From contig OX579634.1 in assembly GCA_951230915.1 (NCBI GenBank), forward strand, positions 15,092,725 to 15,156,724: a DNA stretch of 64,000 bases, in the 5' to 3' direction. Under the pieces are notes generated by a model. The model made no database searches. It saw only the letters and a program-made list of their open reading frames with translations, and was not told the DNA's origin. Both the position numbers and the translations under genes were made by a program. Below, piece after piece: positions 46,249 to 57,538 of the stretch; position 1 is the first letter of the stretch, and every line of letters starts with the position of its first letter. This DNA comes from Antitrichia curtipendula (lineage: Eukaryota > Streptophyta > Bryopsida > Hypnales > Leucodontaceae).

Positions 46249-46699
46249 TAATGTATTAGTCTCTCATTACAAGAAGCATTATGCGAAAATTGTTTCTTCC
46301 AATAAACATGATTGAATTATTTTGTTGTTGCTAATTAGAAATGCTCCATGGGTGTGGTAGGAACGGGTTGGTGGAGAGCGCTTGAGATACATCTACAATT
46401 GAAGAATGGGACTCCTAGGTCCAAATTGGAGTTCAAGTGAGAAAGGAGATGTCTACAGTTTTGCTATGACATGTTATGAGATTACCACAAGATTGACACC
46501 ATTTGAAGGTCATTTATATTATAATAAATTATGTAATGCCATTCTTAATGGAACTCAACCTAAGTTGCCCCATGATTTAGACCTAGAAATTAGAGACATA
46601 ATCACCTCTTGTTGGAATTCCAATCCTTCACTTAGGCCTAGTTTTGGTGAACTCTATCAAAAAATGACAAACTTTTGTTGGAGATTTGATTATCTTTGA

Positions 46700-47485
46700 A
46701 GATTATATTTGATCAATTACCAATATTTGTGGTTTGGGTAAAAGGCCTTGCACCTTTCAAATATATTCCGCCATGAATCTTGTCATATTTTGTAATTTGG
46801 GATGCAATTGTCATTTGTAGGCCTTTGACCTCATAGTTAGGTGGATGGTAGGTTAGAGATCATGGTGGTAGTTATTACTATTTGAAATTGAAAGATTATC
46901 AATTCACTTTCTTGGTAGTTTGCGTGATTGGGTAAATGTTTGAAGTGACCATGGAAAAGCCTATGTGCATTCAGGTGGTGGGGTGGAATGGAAAGGAGAT
47001 CTTCAAAGGTAGACTTGAAGTTCCTAATGTAGCAGGGATTTGTTCTATGTACATTTTGTACAATTGTAGGTTGAATATATATTGCATGTCCATTTTCTCT
47101 ATTGCATGTTGATGTGTTATAGCACTAGTGAAGGATCATTTACAAGATATATTTATGTCTTTTGTCAACCAAACTCAAATGGAACCTCAATCATATGTTT
47201 GTTTCATTGGTTTTGAGCACATTATTTCATCCAATCTTGTTTATTTTTTTACCAATGTTCTTATTTGATTCTTGTGAGATGAAAGTCCAACTGAAGCCAT
47301 AAATACAGGATGAGAGTAATTCTAGTCCATGACCTGCAATCTGAAAACAAAGCGTGCGTAATCTGTCACCCTGTCCAGTATACGATTTTGTTAGCTATAC
47401 TGATTCTGAAAATAGTTTATAACACTCACATCCAGATCACACTCCGGAAGGAGTGGAGTTTAGTTCTTCTGATTTGTTTGCTTAG
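46700..47485. other. AT-rich intergenic DNA
   Basis: No recognised gene between the kinase and GH27 pseudogenes. Confidence 0.5.
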
Positions 47486-48075
47486 GTTCTATTCGTGGAA
47501 GAGGATGCAATCTACCAGCACGAAAGACGCAAGTCTCCACTGCATACAAGCTTGTAGCATTGAGCACACGCATAACGCAATACCAAAATTTGTTCCCAGG
47601 TCTGACCACGTATCTGTCACACAATACACGTTGGCCATGTTTTGAAACCTTTGTTCCGAACTTCGGTATTTCTTGAACACCTGAGACACAGTACATACGC
47701 TCTGAAAGAGTGGGCACACATTGACCTCAGCTACCAAAAATACAGAAAACCTAGTTGCCAGGTGTGCCTTTCTATAATGCATAAGCTACAGTGTCAAAGG
47801 AAAAGGGGTAGGGTGGAGACAAAACAAGCTCAACCAAGCACATCGAAAACACAATCGTACTTGACTGCAAATTCAAACGCAATGCCTCTTGACAGTAAAA
47901 TCGTTAAAAAATAATTATCACTAGCCAACGTAGTGTGCGAGAGTCTAAATCACACAACAGTTCGAAATTTGTTTTTTCTTAATTCAGGAAGTACAGAAGT
48001 ATAGACCCCAAGATACAGAAGAAAGGTTTTCCTAAAGCAAGGCACCCTCGGAGCTTAAATTGACACCATTCACGA
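47486..48075 (-). pseudogene. Broken partial copy of the APSE/GH27 gene (exons 4-6)
   Basis: Collinear with about 32900-33740 of the intact gene. Intron 6 and exon 6 map to 47500-47720, where NMANVYCVTDTWSDL stands against SMANMYRVTGDDWDTWSDL. Exon 5 maps to about 47800-47870 (CGTACTTGACTGCAAAT against CGTGCTTGACTGCAAAT). A scrap of exon 4 lies at about 48040-48075 (CACCCTCGGAGCTTAAATTGACACC). A 12-bp loss removes the GDDW motif with the acid/base Asp, and the preceding Arg is Cys. Other exons are absent. It is non-functional. Confidence 0.85.
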
Positions 48076-48627
48076 AGATATTTTCGGAGTAGAAACAGAA
48101 AATGAATCATCACCCAAAATACATCATTCACAGAATCTGCAAATATTGAACCAACATTGGAGACCAGTAGAGCGAACAAAATCAAATCAGATAATCCAAA
48201 GCAAGCTCTGATTCCGTTTCGTTCGTTCGCCCGTTCTGAACTCCTTTCGCCAATTCCTTCGGTTCAGACTGTCAATGCAATAGCGAGCTAGGGTCCTAAG
48301 GACTGACAGCTGCACCACTGACAAAACAAGAATGGAGAACCAGTTAACCAGGCTTCGAAAATAGCATCTCTCATATGATTCAAACTTCCCCGGTGAATGA
48401 AAATCAGAGAGGTAGGAACTCACAAGGAACAGAGTCATGCCAAACATTGCATTCATTTCATGCTTTCCCTGAAGGGATGCCAGCAAAGAGTATAACAGCA
48501 ATGTAATTTTCTTCACCCTCCAACTTTGAACAGTTGAATTTACTTTATCTCATCCAGTATGGCCCCATTGAGCATTTCACTACATATTGTTTCCATAAGA
48601 ACCCCCACTCTTCGCAATGGAGGTCTA
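48076..48627. other. 3' flank of the 48.6-49.1 kb gene
   Basis: No separate gene is supported. An ORF at 48187-48516 (-) begins with a non-coding-like, hydrophobic random sequence and is more likely 3' UTR of the gene at 48628-49095. Confidence 0.4.
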
Positions 48628-49095
48628 TTATTCCGTTCGATTCAGCCCTCTCTCTATGCTGTTAATAATCCCAGTGAGGCCGTAAGGAGGTCGCCCTAAG
48701 AAATTTTCATACTGGCATTCAAATTTAAGTAGAGGCTCGAAGTAATTTCCATACACGTACTCTGGCACATACATCTCTTCTTCATAATCATATAGGAGAA
48801 TGTGACCTTGCCATTCCCAGGTTCTATACTCCGCGCTTGACTCCACATCATAAGATACACAAACCTGATGACCTCCCACCTCCACCGAACTCCCACTGTT
48901 GGGCTGCAAGCTTTCCCAGTTTCCACTTGTGATGATTCGTATGATATTATCAGACAATGCAGAAGTTTCGCGCTGAAGATTTGATCGGGTGTCCAGACCA
49001 CTCGTCTCTGCCGGAGTCGCGACTTCGACCGGTGGTGCGGCATTCGTGGCTGGTTCGCACGCATCATCCCGTTCAAGCTCCATTGTCCGTCCCAT
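48628..49095 (-). CDS. Conserved small plant protein of unknown function
   Basis: A single-exon ORF of 155 residues starts at the ATG at 49095; a second possible start, MELERDD, follows four codons later. The first 45 residues are acidic and Ala/Thr-rich. The rest is compact: LSDNIIRIITSGNWESLQPNSG, GGHQVCVSYDVESSAEYRTWEWQGHI, then a Tyr/Glu-rich EYVYGNYFEPL. This reminds me of a small plant-specific family of unknown function (Arabidopsis At1g12020/At1g62422-like), recalled from memory and not checked. No signal peptide, membrane segment or catalytic motif is visible. Composition is GC-richer than its surroundings and the frame is intact, which supports a real gene. Function unknown. Confidence 0.7.
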   Translation of the reverse strand: MGRTMELERDDACEPATNAAPPVEVATPAETSGLDTRSNLQRETSALSDNIIRIITSGNWESLQPNSGSSVEVGGHQVCVSYDVESSAEYRTWEWQGHILLYDYEEEMYVPEYVYGNYFEPLLKFECQYENFLGRPPYGLTGIINSIERGLNRTE

Positions 49096-51217
49096 CCTCA
49101 ACTTACACTCCCAATGCTAGCACTATGGCTTCTGACAACACACAGTAACGAAATCTTACAGCCTCAGTCGACAAAAAAAACACTTAAGAACAGACTTCTC
49201 CGAAAGAATTGCACACAAAGATACTAGCGAAAAGGAATTACAAACTCGCCAACCCAAAAGAAACCCTTAAACAGAAAGAAACTGTAAATGAGAAACACAA
49301 CGCTTGGCTCGTTTTGTAAACAAAGCGCCGTACCAGTGACTGCTCTAACTCGTTCAAATACACAGATTCGACACAACCATCGCCACAATCTGCTCAGACG
49401 GAACGGCTCTGTACTCTTTAGAGAAGAACTTGCAATTAGGGTTTCACATATCAACCATCGGGATCATCCGTCCTCACCGATGTCTTTCAGATGAAAATCA
49501 TCCACTTCACCGCTTACACCAATTCTTCCCCGTATTCCCGATCCCCATCTGGAGTAGATATGGGGATAGGGAATGTTCTTCCCTACCAATGTTGAGGCCC
49601 TACTCAAATGGGCCCCATGTATCCTAACTTTTTAGGGATGCATGATGTTAGTGGGGGTTCTTCCCTATCCGGATGAAATTCATTTAGATAGGAATAGGGA
49701 GTACCCACAGTGAGGATTTTCTTAGTGCTTGAACTAAAGGTAGTCCAAGCATTGTTAAAAAATCACTTGAACAGATCCTCTTGTATTGCAATGGTACCAA
49801 AAAGGTTGCACCAATGTGCAATGATTCTTTTGAGAATCTTTGGAAAAGTCAATAGGTTTTTGAATAGACAAATGGATGAAAAATAATGAAAATGAAAATG
49901 TGACACTTTGCACTTAATAGAATAAATAGGATATAGTTGTAACTCCTCCAAAATGTCATTGATTTATGAAAAATATTGATTTATATTCCATTGATATATT
50001 GTACAAATTTTTGGGATGTTTCTTCAATGAAATTTAATTGGATTCTTGAAGAGCAAATCTCAATGCATTTATTATCCACTTAGTGGAGGGTTGAGAATTT
50101 AGAGGTTGATTTTTTAATCATCTTAAATTATTTTTATATCAATATTGATTTAGCATAATTTGAGCTTGACACTTTTTATTTAAAGTATATAATTTTTTGG
50201 TAGTTTGATAAATGATAGGATTACTACAAATAATATAATTAGATGGTTGGCATTAGTTGCGAGGTATAAATTACTTTGTATTTGATAGGATCATCTAATA
50301 TCAATGTAAAGAAGGGTGTCCATAATTAGCACTAATTTGGATTGGCAATTGAGTTCCAAACCTCTAAATGTTTTTTCTAGTCAAATTTCTTTGAAATAAA
50401 AATAAACATAGCATTCAATTTATTTGTATTTGTATTTTGAAGACATAGAATTTGGTTATGATTTTGGAGTTGGAGTGGCATTTTTTTCCTAAAAGCATCT
50501 CCACCCTCAAATGTTTACCAATAATACATTGAAAATTCCAATATAAAATCATTTTTTATCCTAATAAAGAAGCTAAAGGCAAAAAAATGTCTAATTTGAA
50601 AATATTATAGAAATAAAGAATGCATTCACAAATATCAAATATGATGACTTTTGATTGACTACCTTGGTCCAAGCCCTTCGAAGGTCCATGGCCCTTATGA
50701 CCAAGGACCAAGGTATTTATCCAAAAATTATCAATAATTAGATAAACATGCCTATTTTTATTCCTACATTTTTCTAGAAATCATTCACTAGATATTTTTA
50801 GTCCTCAACATTGTTATTGGATTAATAATCCCTAATTTACTATAATATTTTGAGGTCCAAAACTATTTCAAACTACTTCTATCCAAAGTAAGGCTAAAAT
50901 CTTTATTTTTTTGTTTATTCCCTAATAAATACAACCATTGGATCGTTTAGTTAACTTGTTCAAGTACATGCTTCCAAAATTTTAGGATGAAAGTTATTGC
51001 AGATTACAAGTTCAATGAGACTAAAGTTCTAAACTTCTCAAATGGTATGTTTTTTTAGCCCTTTCCAAACTCCAAAGGTGAAGTTCTATCTTTCAACATT
51101 TTAAGGGAAAAACATGTATGTCCTCTAACTTGTGCAATTTAATCAATAAGTAAGAAAATGTCGGGTTGAGATTATATGAAAAAAACTTTACCAAAAAACT
51201 TTTGTATTCATCTTTAA
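49096..51217. other. Upstream region of the small gene, then AT-rich DNA
   Basis: 49096-49700 is less AT-rich and probably holds the promoter and 5' UTR of the minus-strand gene. Its short ORFs on both strands show no domain. From 49700 on it is AT-rich with nothing recognised. Confidence 0.5.
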
Positions 51218-52129
51218 CCTTAAAACCCCGAGGTCTTTTCTCCATCAAAACACACTCAAAACTGCCACTTCTATTGCAAAGAGCAAAAAACTATAAAAAT
51301 GGTTTTTTTTTGCATATCTAACCATAGGATCTTATACTAGAATAGTATGAGAATGTGTGCAAGAAATTTCAGAAACTTTGAACAAATAGATTGCAAGATA
51401 TTTGCATTCAAAGTGAAGAAAACAAGTTTTTTTGCACCTTGTTTGACTAGATTTTTGGGCTTTGAACCTATTTAACTTAAATTTTTTGTATTGTTGATTT
51501 TGATTTTCTAACTTTATATGTTGAATACTTCAGTTGAGAATCTAGGAAAAAAAATTCAAGAAAAAAACACTAAATTTTTACTCATTAAAAAATTGTTAAG
51601 TAGAAGTAGGTTCAAGATTGAAGGAATAACTAAATTGTTAATAGCTCTAAGACAAAATTGAAATACCATAATCCCAACGGTGAGATTGTTCTAGAAAGAA
51701 AATTCAACCTTGTCTAAAAAAAATTTTGAAAATTGTAAAAATTGCATTAAAAAATGAATCCTAAAAGTTATTTTTTCAAGAAGATGCTTAGATTGTCCGA
51801 AAAACTAAGATTGTCCGTAACTTTTTCATTAATAGTCCAAATAGAATGAATCAAAGCTTCAAATGTAGACAAAAAGACATAGATTTTGAAAAAAATATTT
51901 AAGAAATTTATTTTGACTTTCTGTGATTTTTTTGTGCTACCCGCCAAACTCTATTTTTGGCATAATTTTTTCTCTCGGGCACCAATTGAAATAAAAATTA
52001 TATATCCACAAAACTCTCTCAAAACTGCACAACCTCAAAAAATCCCAAAAAATTTCTCTACAAATTGAGGTCACAAGAACCTACCCGGACCCAAATTGTC
52101 CCCCAAGGGGACAAACGGGGTTTTAGGGG
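51218..52129. mobile_element. TTAA-flanked TIR element family C, copy 1 (912 bp)
   Basis: The left end is CCTTAAAACCCCGAGG and the right end is ACGGGGTTTTAGGGG, an inverted match with one or two changes. TTAA stands on both sides (51214-51217 and 52130-52133). Near the right end is a small hairpin, TTGTCCCCCAAGGGGACAA. It is homologous to 56067-56638 but has about 340 bp more in the middle. TTAA duplication with C-rich ends recalls piggyBac-type elements; no transposase is encoded. Confidence 0.85.
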
Positions 52130-52133
52130 TTAA

Positions 52134-55100
52134 GAAAACTATAAAGTGGAAGGCGGTACTAGATGGAAGAAAAAACTAAATTACTAATAAATTTTACAAG
52201 AATTTGAGAATTGTAGATCCCAATAGTGAAAATATTTTAGTAAGCATACATTTTATGTTTTCTATTTTATTTGAAAATTTTCAAAATTGAGTTAAAAAAT
52301 AAATATTTATTTTTCCTACCTTAATTGCCTCCAAAATAAAAAAACCTCATAACTTTCACCTCATCATTCAGAATTGAATGGTTCACATTTTTTTACTAGG
52401 TATCAATCTACATCTCTACACGATCAAATTAAGCTGATTAATGTTATTTAAATTATATTTTTAGTTTCCAATTTGACACTAAAATAAAAAGTTATAACAT
52501 TTGCAATATTTATTAGAATGATGTGAAACAATATTTTATGTGTAGATTAGAATGATTAGCATCCCATAATTAAAAAAATTCATGCAAAAATTTCAAATTA
52601 TAAAGTCAATAGACTTTGCTTGAGTTCCCTCAAAGCCCGAAGCAGGCTCTTTAGTCAATTAGGAATTAAACAACACTTTTAGAGTATGGAACACTTTTAG
52701 AGCATGACTAGTCTTAGGACACCTTACCTTATATCATATCTACACTATGGGATGGAAATTGCAATAGTAATCAATACAACATACATAAATTGCATTTCCT
52801 TATTAATTTCACTTTAACCCGTAACTTTCATTACATGGTATGAATGTGTTTTAGATTTTATTATTGGAGTTCCAAGAAACAAACAAGTACATCTAAGTAT
52901 GTTAAAAAGACAATTTTGTCTATTCTTCAACTATATGATTAGCAAGGTTACTTGGTGCATCATGGTTATTGTGCAAGGTTGTGAATGAGTTCATCTAGGG
53001 ATGGGAAGAAAACAAAAATGTGCAAAATGAAGAATTGATTTCTAGATTCTATTCATACAATGATTTATTTTGACAAAAAAGTTCAAAATCTACATCTTAA
53101 TCTTTTAACATGGACTCTTAGGTTTTAAAAATTAGAGGTGTAAGGTTCTCTAAAAAAAATAGAAAATTACAAGAATATGAATTAAGTCTATATTCAATTG
53201 CAGTGGCTAAAAAAAAATCTTACTTCATATATAGAGTTGAATACTCCCTTTGTCCTATAATACTTGTCCCTATTGTTTTTTCATTTGTCCTGAATTGCTT
53301 GTCCTACTTACCAATGTACTTCAAAACTAATTTTAGGGTTCAAGACGACTTCTTTTGTTTTAGACACCAACTAATGAAATGAAGCACTAGAAGTGTTATA
53401 TATATACTTTGCAGATCACCAAAAAATTTGAGGATTGAATTTTTCTAGCAATTTGAAGTTGATTATGTCAAAGATTCAAAAACATTGAACTTTTCATTGA
53501 ATCTATTGAATTCAAAGTTGTTCTTGAACACATCTAAACCTATAGAGAGGACAAGATAATTGCACAGTCCAAAGTCTTCCTTCTCTCTAATGCCTAATTT
53601 TATTTATGTGTGTCACTTTGTATTTATTGCAACCTCCTATTTTCAATTTTCATAGTCTCTACCTTGCATTGTTGTAAAGTCAAAAAGGCTTGGGATGGCA
53701 TGTCATTGTAGGCTTTTTTGACAACATGTACAAGTTCTTCCATCCTACTTGAAGCTTACATGTGCTACAATGGTTGTATAGTGTTGAACAATCCCAATCC
53801 ATTATATATATTTAGGATTGGATTATTTTCAAGTTGACATACAAAATGGATTTTAAATACAGTACATAGTGCAACACCTACAAACTCTTGGTTGTTTGAA
53901 GGCAAATGAGGCTCTGCATTATCTTATTGAATAAAAATTATACCAATATTAGAAATTGGCTACTTAAATTGAATCATTGGTGGAACTTTTTAGATGTGGC
54001 ACAATCTGTAGTCATCCTTGTTCACTAATGTTATAGCTTTTGTCACTATAATTGTGGTTTTTGGTCTTCACAAATTTCTCCTTTGTGCATGCTCTCTTGT
54101 AAAAAAAGGAAAAATACCAATTTGACTATATTTCCCATAAATGGATGGTTGCAAGTACCATGGACTACTTGCAAGTATTGAAACAATGCTACGTGCTCAA
54201 AGTGCACATACCTTTTTTTCTCCAAAGATGCAAATGGTTGGAAAAAATAGATTTTTTTCTTTTGAAGCTTTTAACTATTTTCTAAAAATCAAATTCTAAA
54301 GTATCATTTTCTTGCAATATCCATCATTCTTTTTTTGTGCACAACTTTTTAAGGTAAAATTTTCTAGGCCTTAATTTTTACATGCATACTATTTTGAATG
54401 CATTACAAATTACATATTTTATTTTGTTTTAAAAAGAATTATTCCAAAAGTCACAATACTTCAAAGTTAAGGCCATTTTGAGCCAAAAACATTAGGTATT
54501 TCATGCAACTATTCAAAAACAAAGTTCCAATTGAGCCTTCTTGTTTCCTTCATTTAGAGTGGGGTTTTTTAGCATTCGTGCTTCTACAAAAGTGGGATCT
54601 CATCAACTTGTTCAAGATGAAATTGTTTCTTACCATAAAAAAATTACTTCTCTAGTTTTAGTGAATTATGGACATGCTACAATTGTAAGAAACATAATCT
54701 TCATAGTGAATCTTCTACTTTGCACCACACAATGCGGTTATTCTTTAGAAGGCAACAAGTAGTACTTTTGTGCACTCTTCAATTGTAGTCAAGTTCCCAT
54801 CAACGTGAATGTCATTAAACATGTCAACAAAGTAAGGTGCATTTTTTGTACTTATGGCATTGATTATAGAAAAACAAAATTCTAATTGAGCTTTTTTGTT
54901 CTCCAAGGTTAGAGTGGGGTTTATATTGTTCATGCACCTACAAAACCAATTTTCAGTAACTTGTTGAAGATGATGTTGTTGTTTCTTGCTTCTTACTCTA
55001 TCTTTCTTATTTATGATACACTTGCGTATTTGTCAAAATACTGAAAATTATAATTTTTTTTGTACATACATAGAATTTATAAGCAACTAACTTAAGGGTT

Positions 55101-56062
55101 CCTTTCTTCAACTTTCCACCGTTGCTAAATTTGAAAAAAAATTCTATAATGTATTGGCACTTTTGATGTAATAACTCTTTAAAAGGACTTTCACCACCAA
55201 ACACCATTTTGCTACATGTTTCTCATCGCTAAAGTGATCTATAGCATGCATAGAATAAGCTTACAAGCACCTCCATTGGAATCCTTCACCACATTCGCAA
55301 ACTTCTCTAAGAACCTCGCCAAGAACACAACAATGGGAGTGCCAAGAAGGCAATAAGATGTTGAAGTAGACACATGGAGGGAGATATAAGGAGAACTAGA
55401 AAATTTGAAATTGGTAACCCACAACACCATGCCTATACATAGCTCACCAACTTTGTTATCTTTCCTTGATTGCAAGTAATAGCCATGTCCAATTGTTTTG
55501 CACTTGAAAAGAGACATTGCACAATCATTTACTATTAAATCATTTAATCATGACATGCATTAAAAAGAAGCGTTGCCAAATCTTTAATCCCTAAAGATTC
55601 ATGCATCAAAAAAATGGATGCCCCTTGATCAACCTTGATTGTAAATTTCAATATAACCATTTTTGGCATTTGATTTGAACTAAGAAAATGAAGTTTAACA
55701 AAAAAAAATTCTACCTCATCTTGAAATTTTGAAAAAAATAAAAAATTGAAAGAATTATTGCAATCGCAAGCTCCATGTGTTAGAATCTAAACAACACAAT
55801 ATTTTTTGTTTTTCATTCAGATATTTTTAACCTTTATTTTAAATTGAAATTGAAAAATTAAATTTTTCATTATAAATTCATTTATGGTAAAAATTCTAGT
55901 TTATTCTATTATATATTAAATAATTGATACAATTTTATTTCTACCTTTAACCTTAAAAAATCACAATAATTTGATTTTTCCATCAATTATTTTGAAAAAT
56001 AAATAAATAAATAGAAAATACGTTTTTCCACTAGCAAAAAAAATCAAAATTTGATACTTCAA
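52134..56062. other. AT-rich intergenic DNA
   Basis: No gene is recognised. At 54517-54640 and 54870-54990 two diverged direct copies occur (AATTGAGC.TT.TTGTT, AGAGTGGGGTTT, CTACAAAA, AACTTGTT.AAGATGA). The ORFs at 54541-54933 are part of these copies, and that at 55239-55517 is unassigned. Confidence 0.5.
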
Positions 56063-56066
56063 TTAA

Positions 56067-56638
56067 CCCCTAAAGCCCCGAAGGTGTTTTCTGCCCAAAA
56101 CCACTCAAAACTACCACTTCTATTGTATTCACTTAAAGAAACCAACTTTTTTTTTTTTGAATTTAACCGTAGGATCTTGTACTTCTCTTATCTGAGATCA
56201 TATAGTAAAAACTTCATCAAATTTCACCGTATGGATTGGAAGATATTAGCATTCAAAGTTGAATAAAAAGTTTTATTTCAAGAAGATGCTTAAATTGCCC
56301 GAAAAAATAAGATTGTCCATAACTTTCTCATCCCTAGTCCAAATAGAATGATTCAAAGCTTCAAGTATAGTTAAAAACATAATATTTTAGGAAAAAATTC
56401 AATTTTTCTTTTTTGACTTTTTGTAATTTTTTGGGGTTGTCCACCAATCTCCATTTCTTATTTATTGTGCCATAACTTTTTCATCCGGCACCCTATTGAA
56501 ACAAAAATTATATATCCACAAAGCTCTTGCAAAGCTACACAACCTCAAAAAATCTAAGAAAATTCACTTCAAATTGAGACAATAGGAACCTACCCTGACC
56601 CAAATTGTCCCCCGAGGGGACAAGCGGGGCTTTAGGGG
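56067..56638. mobile_element. TTAA-flanked TIR element family C, copy 2 (572 bp)
   Basis: The left end CCCCTAAAGCCCCG and the right end CGGGGCTTTAGGGG are perfect 14-bp inverted repeats, with TTAA at 56063-56066 and 56639-56642. The interior matches copy 1: AAGAAGATGCTTA, GTCCAAATAGAATGA and TTATATATCCACAAA. It lacks the central part of copy 1. Noncoding. Confidence 0.9.
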
Positions 56639-56642
56639 TTAA

Positions 56643-57538
56643 ATAAAAGGATAAATTTGATTCAAAAGCTGAATTTGACTTCAAGGTCTTGGTTTGTGGT
56701 TGTTTTGGGTCTAAAAAATAAAATAACTAGTTGAAAAATTTTCAAACTAATCTCCATTGCTACTTTTACCTCTTGAGAATATTTCAAATAATTTTTTATT
56801 TTATTTTACTTAATTGTTTTCAGTTTTAGCAACAAAAATGATAACAATTACTATTTTTCACGGAACAAATTGAAATTTCTCATAGTGATATATAATTCAT
56901 AGTTTCAAGTAAGAAAAATATAAGATTGATATTGGAACACAATCTAATAGACTACATTAAACTCAAGCATGATGTTTGACCAATTGGCAATGGATCTCAC
57001 CCTTCTAAGGGTTAAGACTTTCATTACTCCTAAAAAGGACTAGAGTATTTATGAGACTGAGGGAGAATAAATTTAAGTCCAGTGTGATCATTTGCGGGTG
57101 ACGCTTCTTCGATGGCATTAAGGATCATGGCATTGAGATGATGCCAAGAATCCAGACAGTAGAGAAATTTGTTCCAACAGATTATTTTACAAAATGGATA
57201 GCGAAGATGTCTTTCAAGGAAAGCAAGGCAAATTTCTGTTGAAATGTTGTCACCTTTCTCTTTCAGTTGATGGATAAGCACGCTATTCATTACTTACTTC
57301 AGCAGGCACAAATATTACCTACATGTCCTGATGCTCGGATGACCATAGAACTACCCAGAATGAAAGAGGCACCTCAGGATAATCTTCCTTCAAAACTGAA
57401 CACCTCAAAATCTTCGCCAGCATCGGAGCTTCCCCAAAGTAGTCAGATTTCAGCGTAGTTCCATGCAATAAGCGAACCCAAACCAGTAAAAAACTACAGT
57501 AGAACGCAGACTTCATCTAAAGTCATTCACGAGTGATT
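56643..57538. other. 3' flank of the ABCC gene
   Basis: AT-rich to about 57000. The less AT-rich 57000-57538 is probably 3' UTR of the minus-strand ABCC gene. The ORFs at 57030-57516 on both strands have no domain. Confidence 0.5.

Larger units (their letters stand above)
45302..46699 (+). pseudogene. Raf-like/TKL protein kinase pseudogene split by a MITE
   Basis: Pieces of a kinase domain follow in order. 45302-45505 has VLGRKLGDKAQVGIYEVK, the nucleotide-loop region. Then, after stops and frameshifts, comes IDLRMEHKNAKGPPFSLLQ. At about 45805-45874 the catalytic loop reads MQNLHNMDITHKDLKASN. A 373-bp MITE interrupts it, and the sequence resumes with NVLVSHYKKHYAKI. 46406-46699 has the APE-helix-to-end part: SEKGDVYSFAMTCYEITTRLTPF, CWNSNPSLRPSFGELYQKM. 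Several in-frame stops, missing DFG and activation-segment parts, and the MITE make it non-functional. Confidence 0.85.

Noticed and set aside
48187..48516. 109-codon minus-strand ORF
   Set aside because: Downstream of an intact gene on the same strand; composition looks like 3' UTR and no domain is seen.
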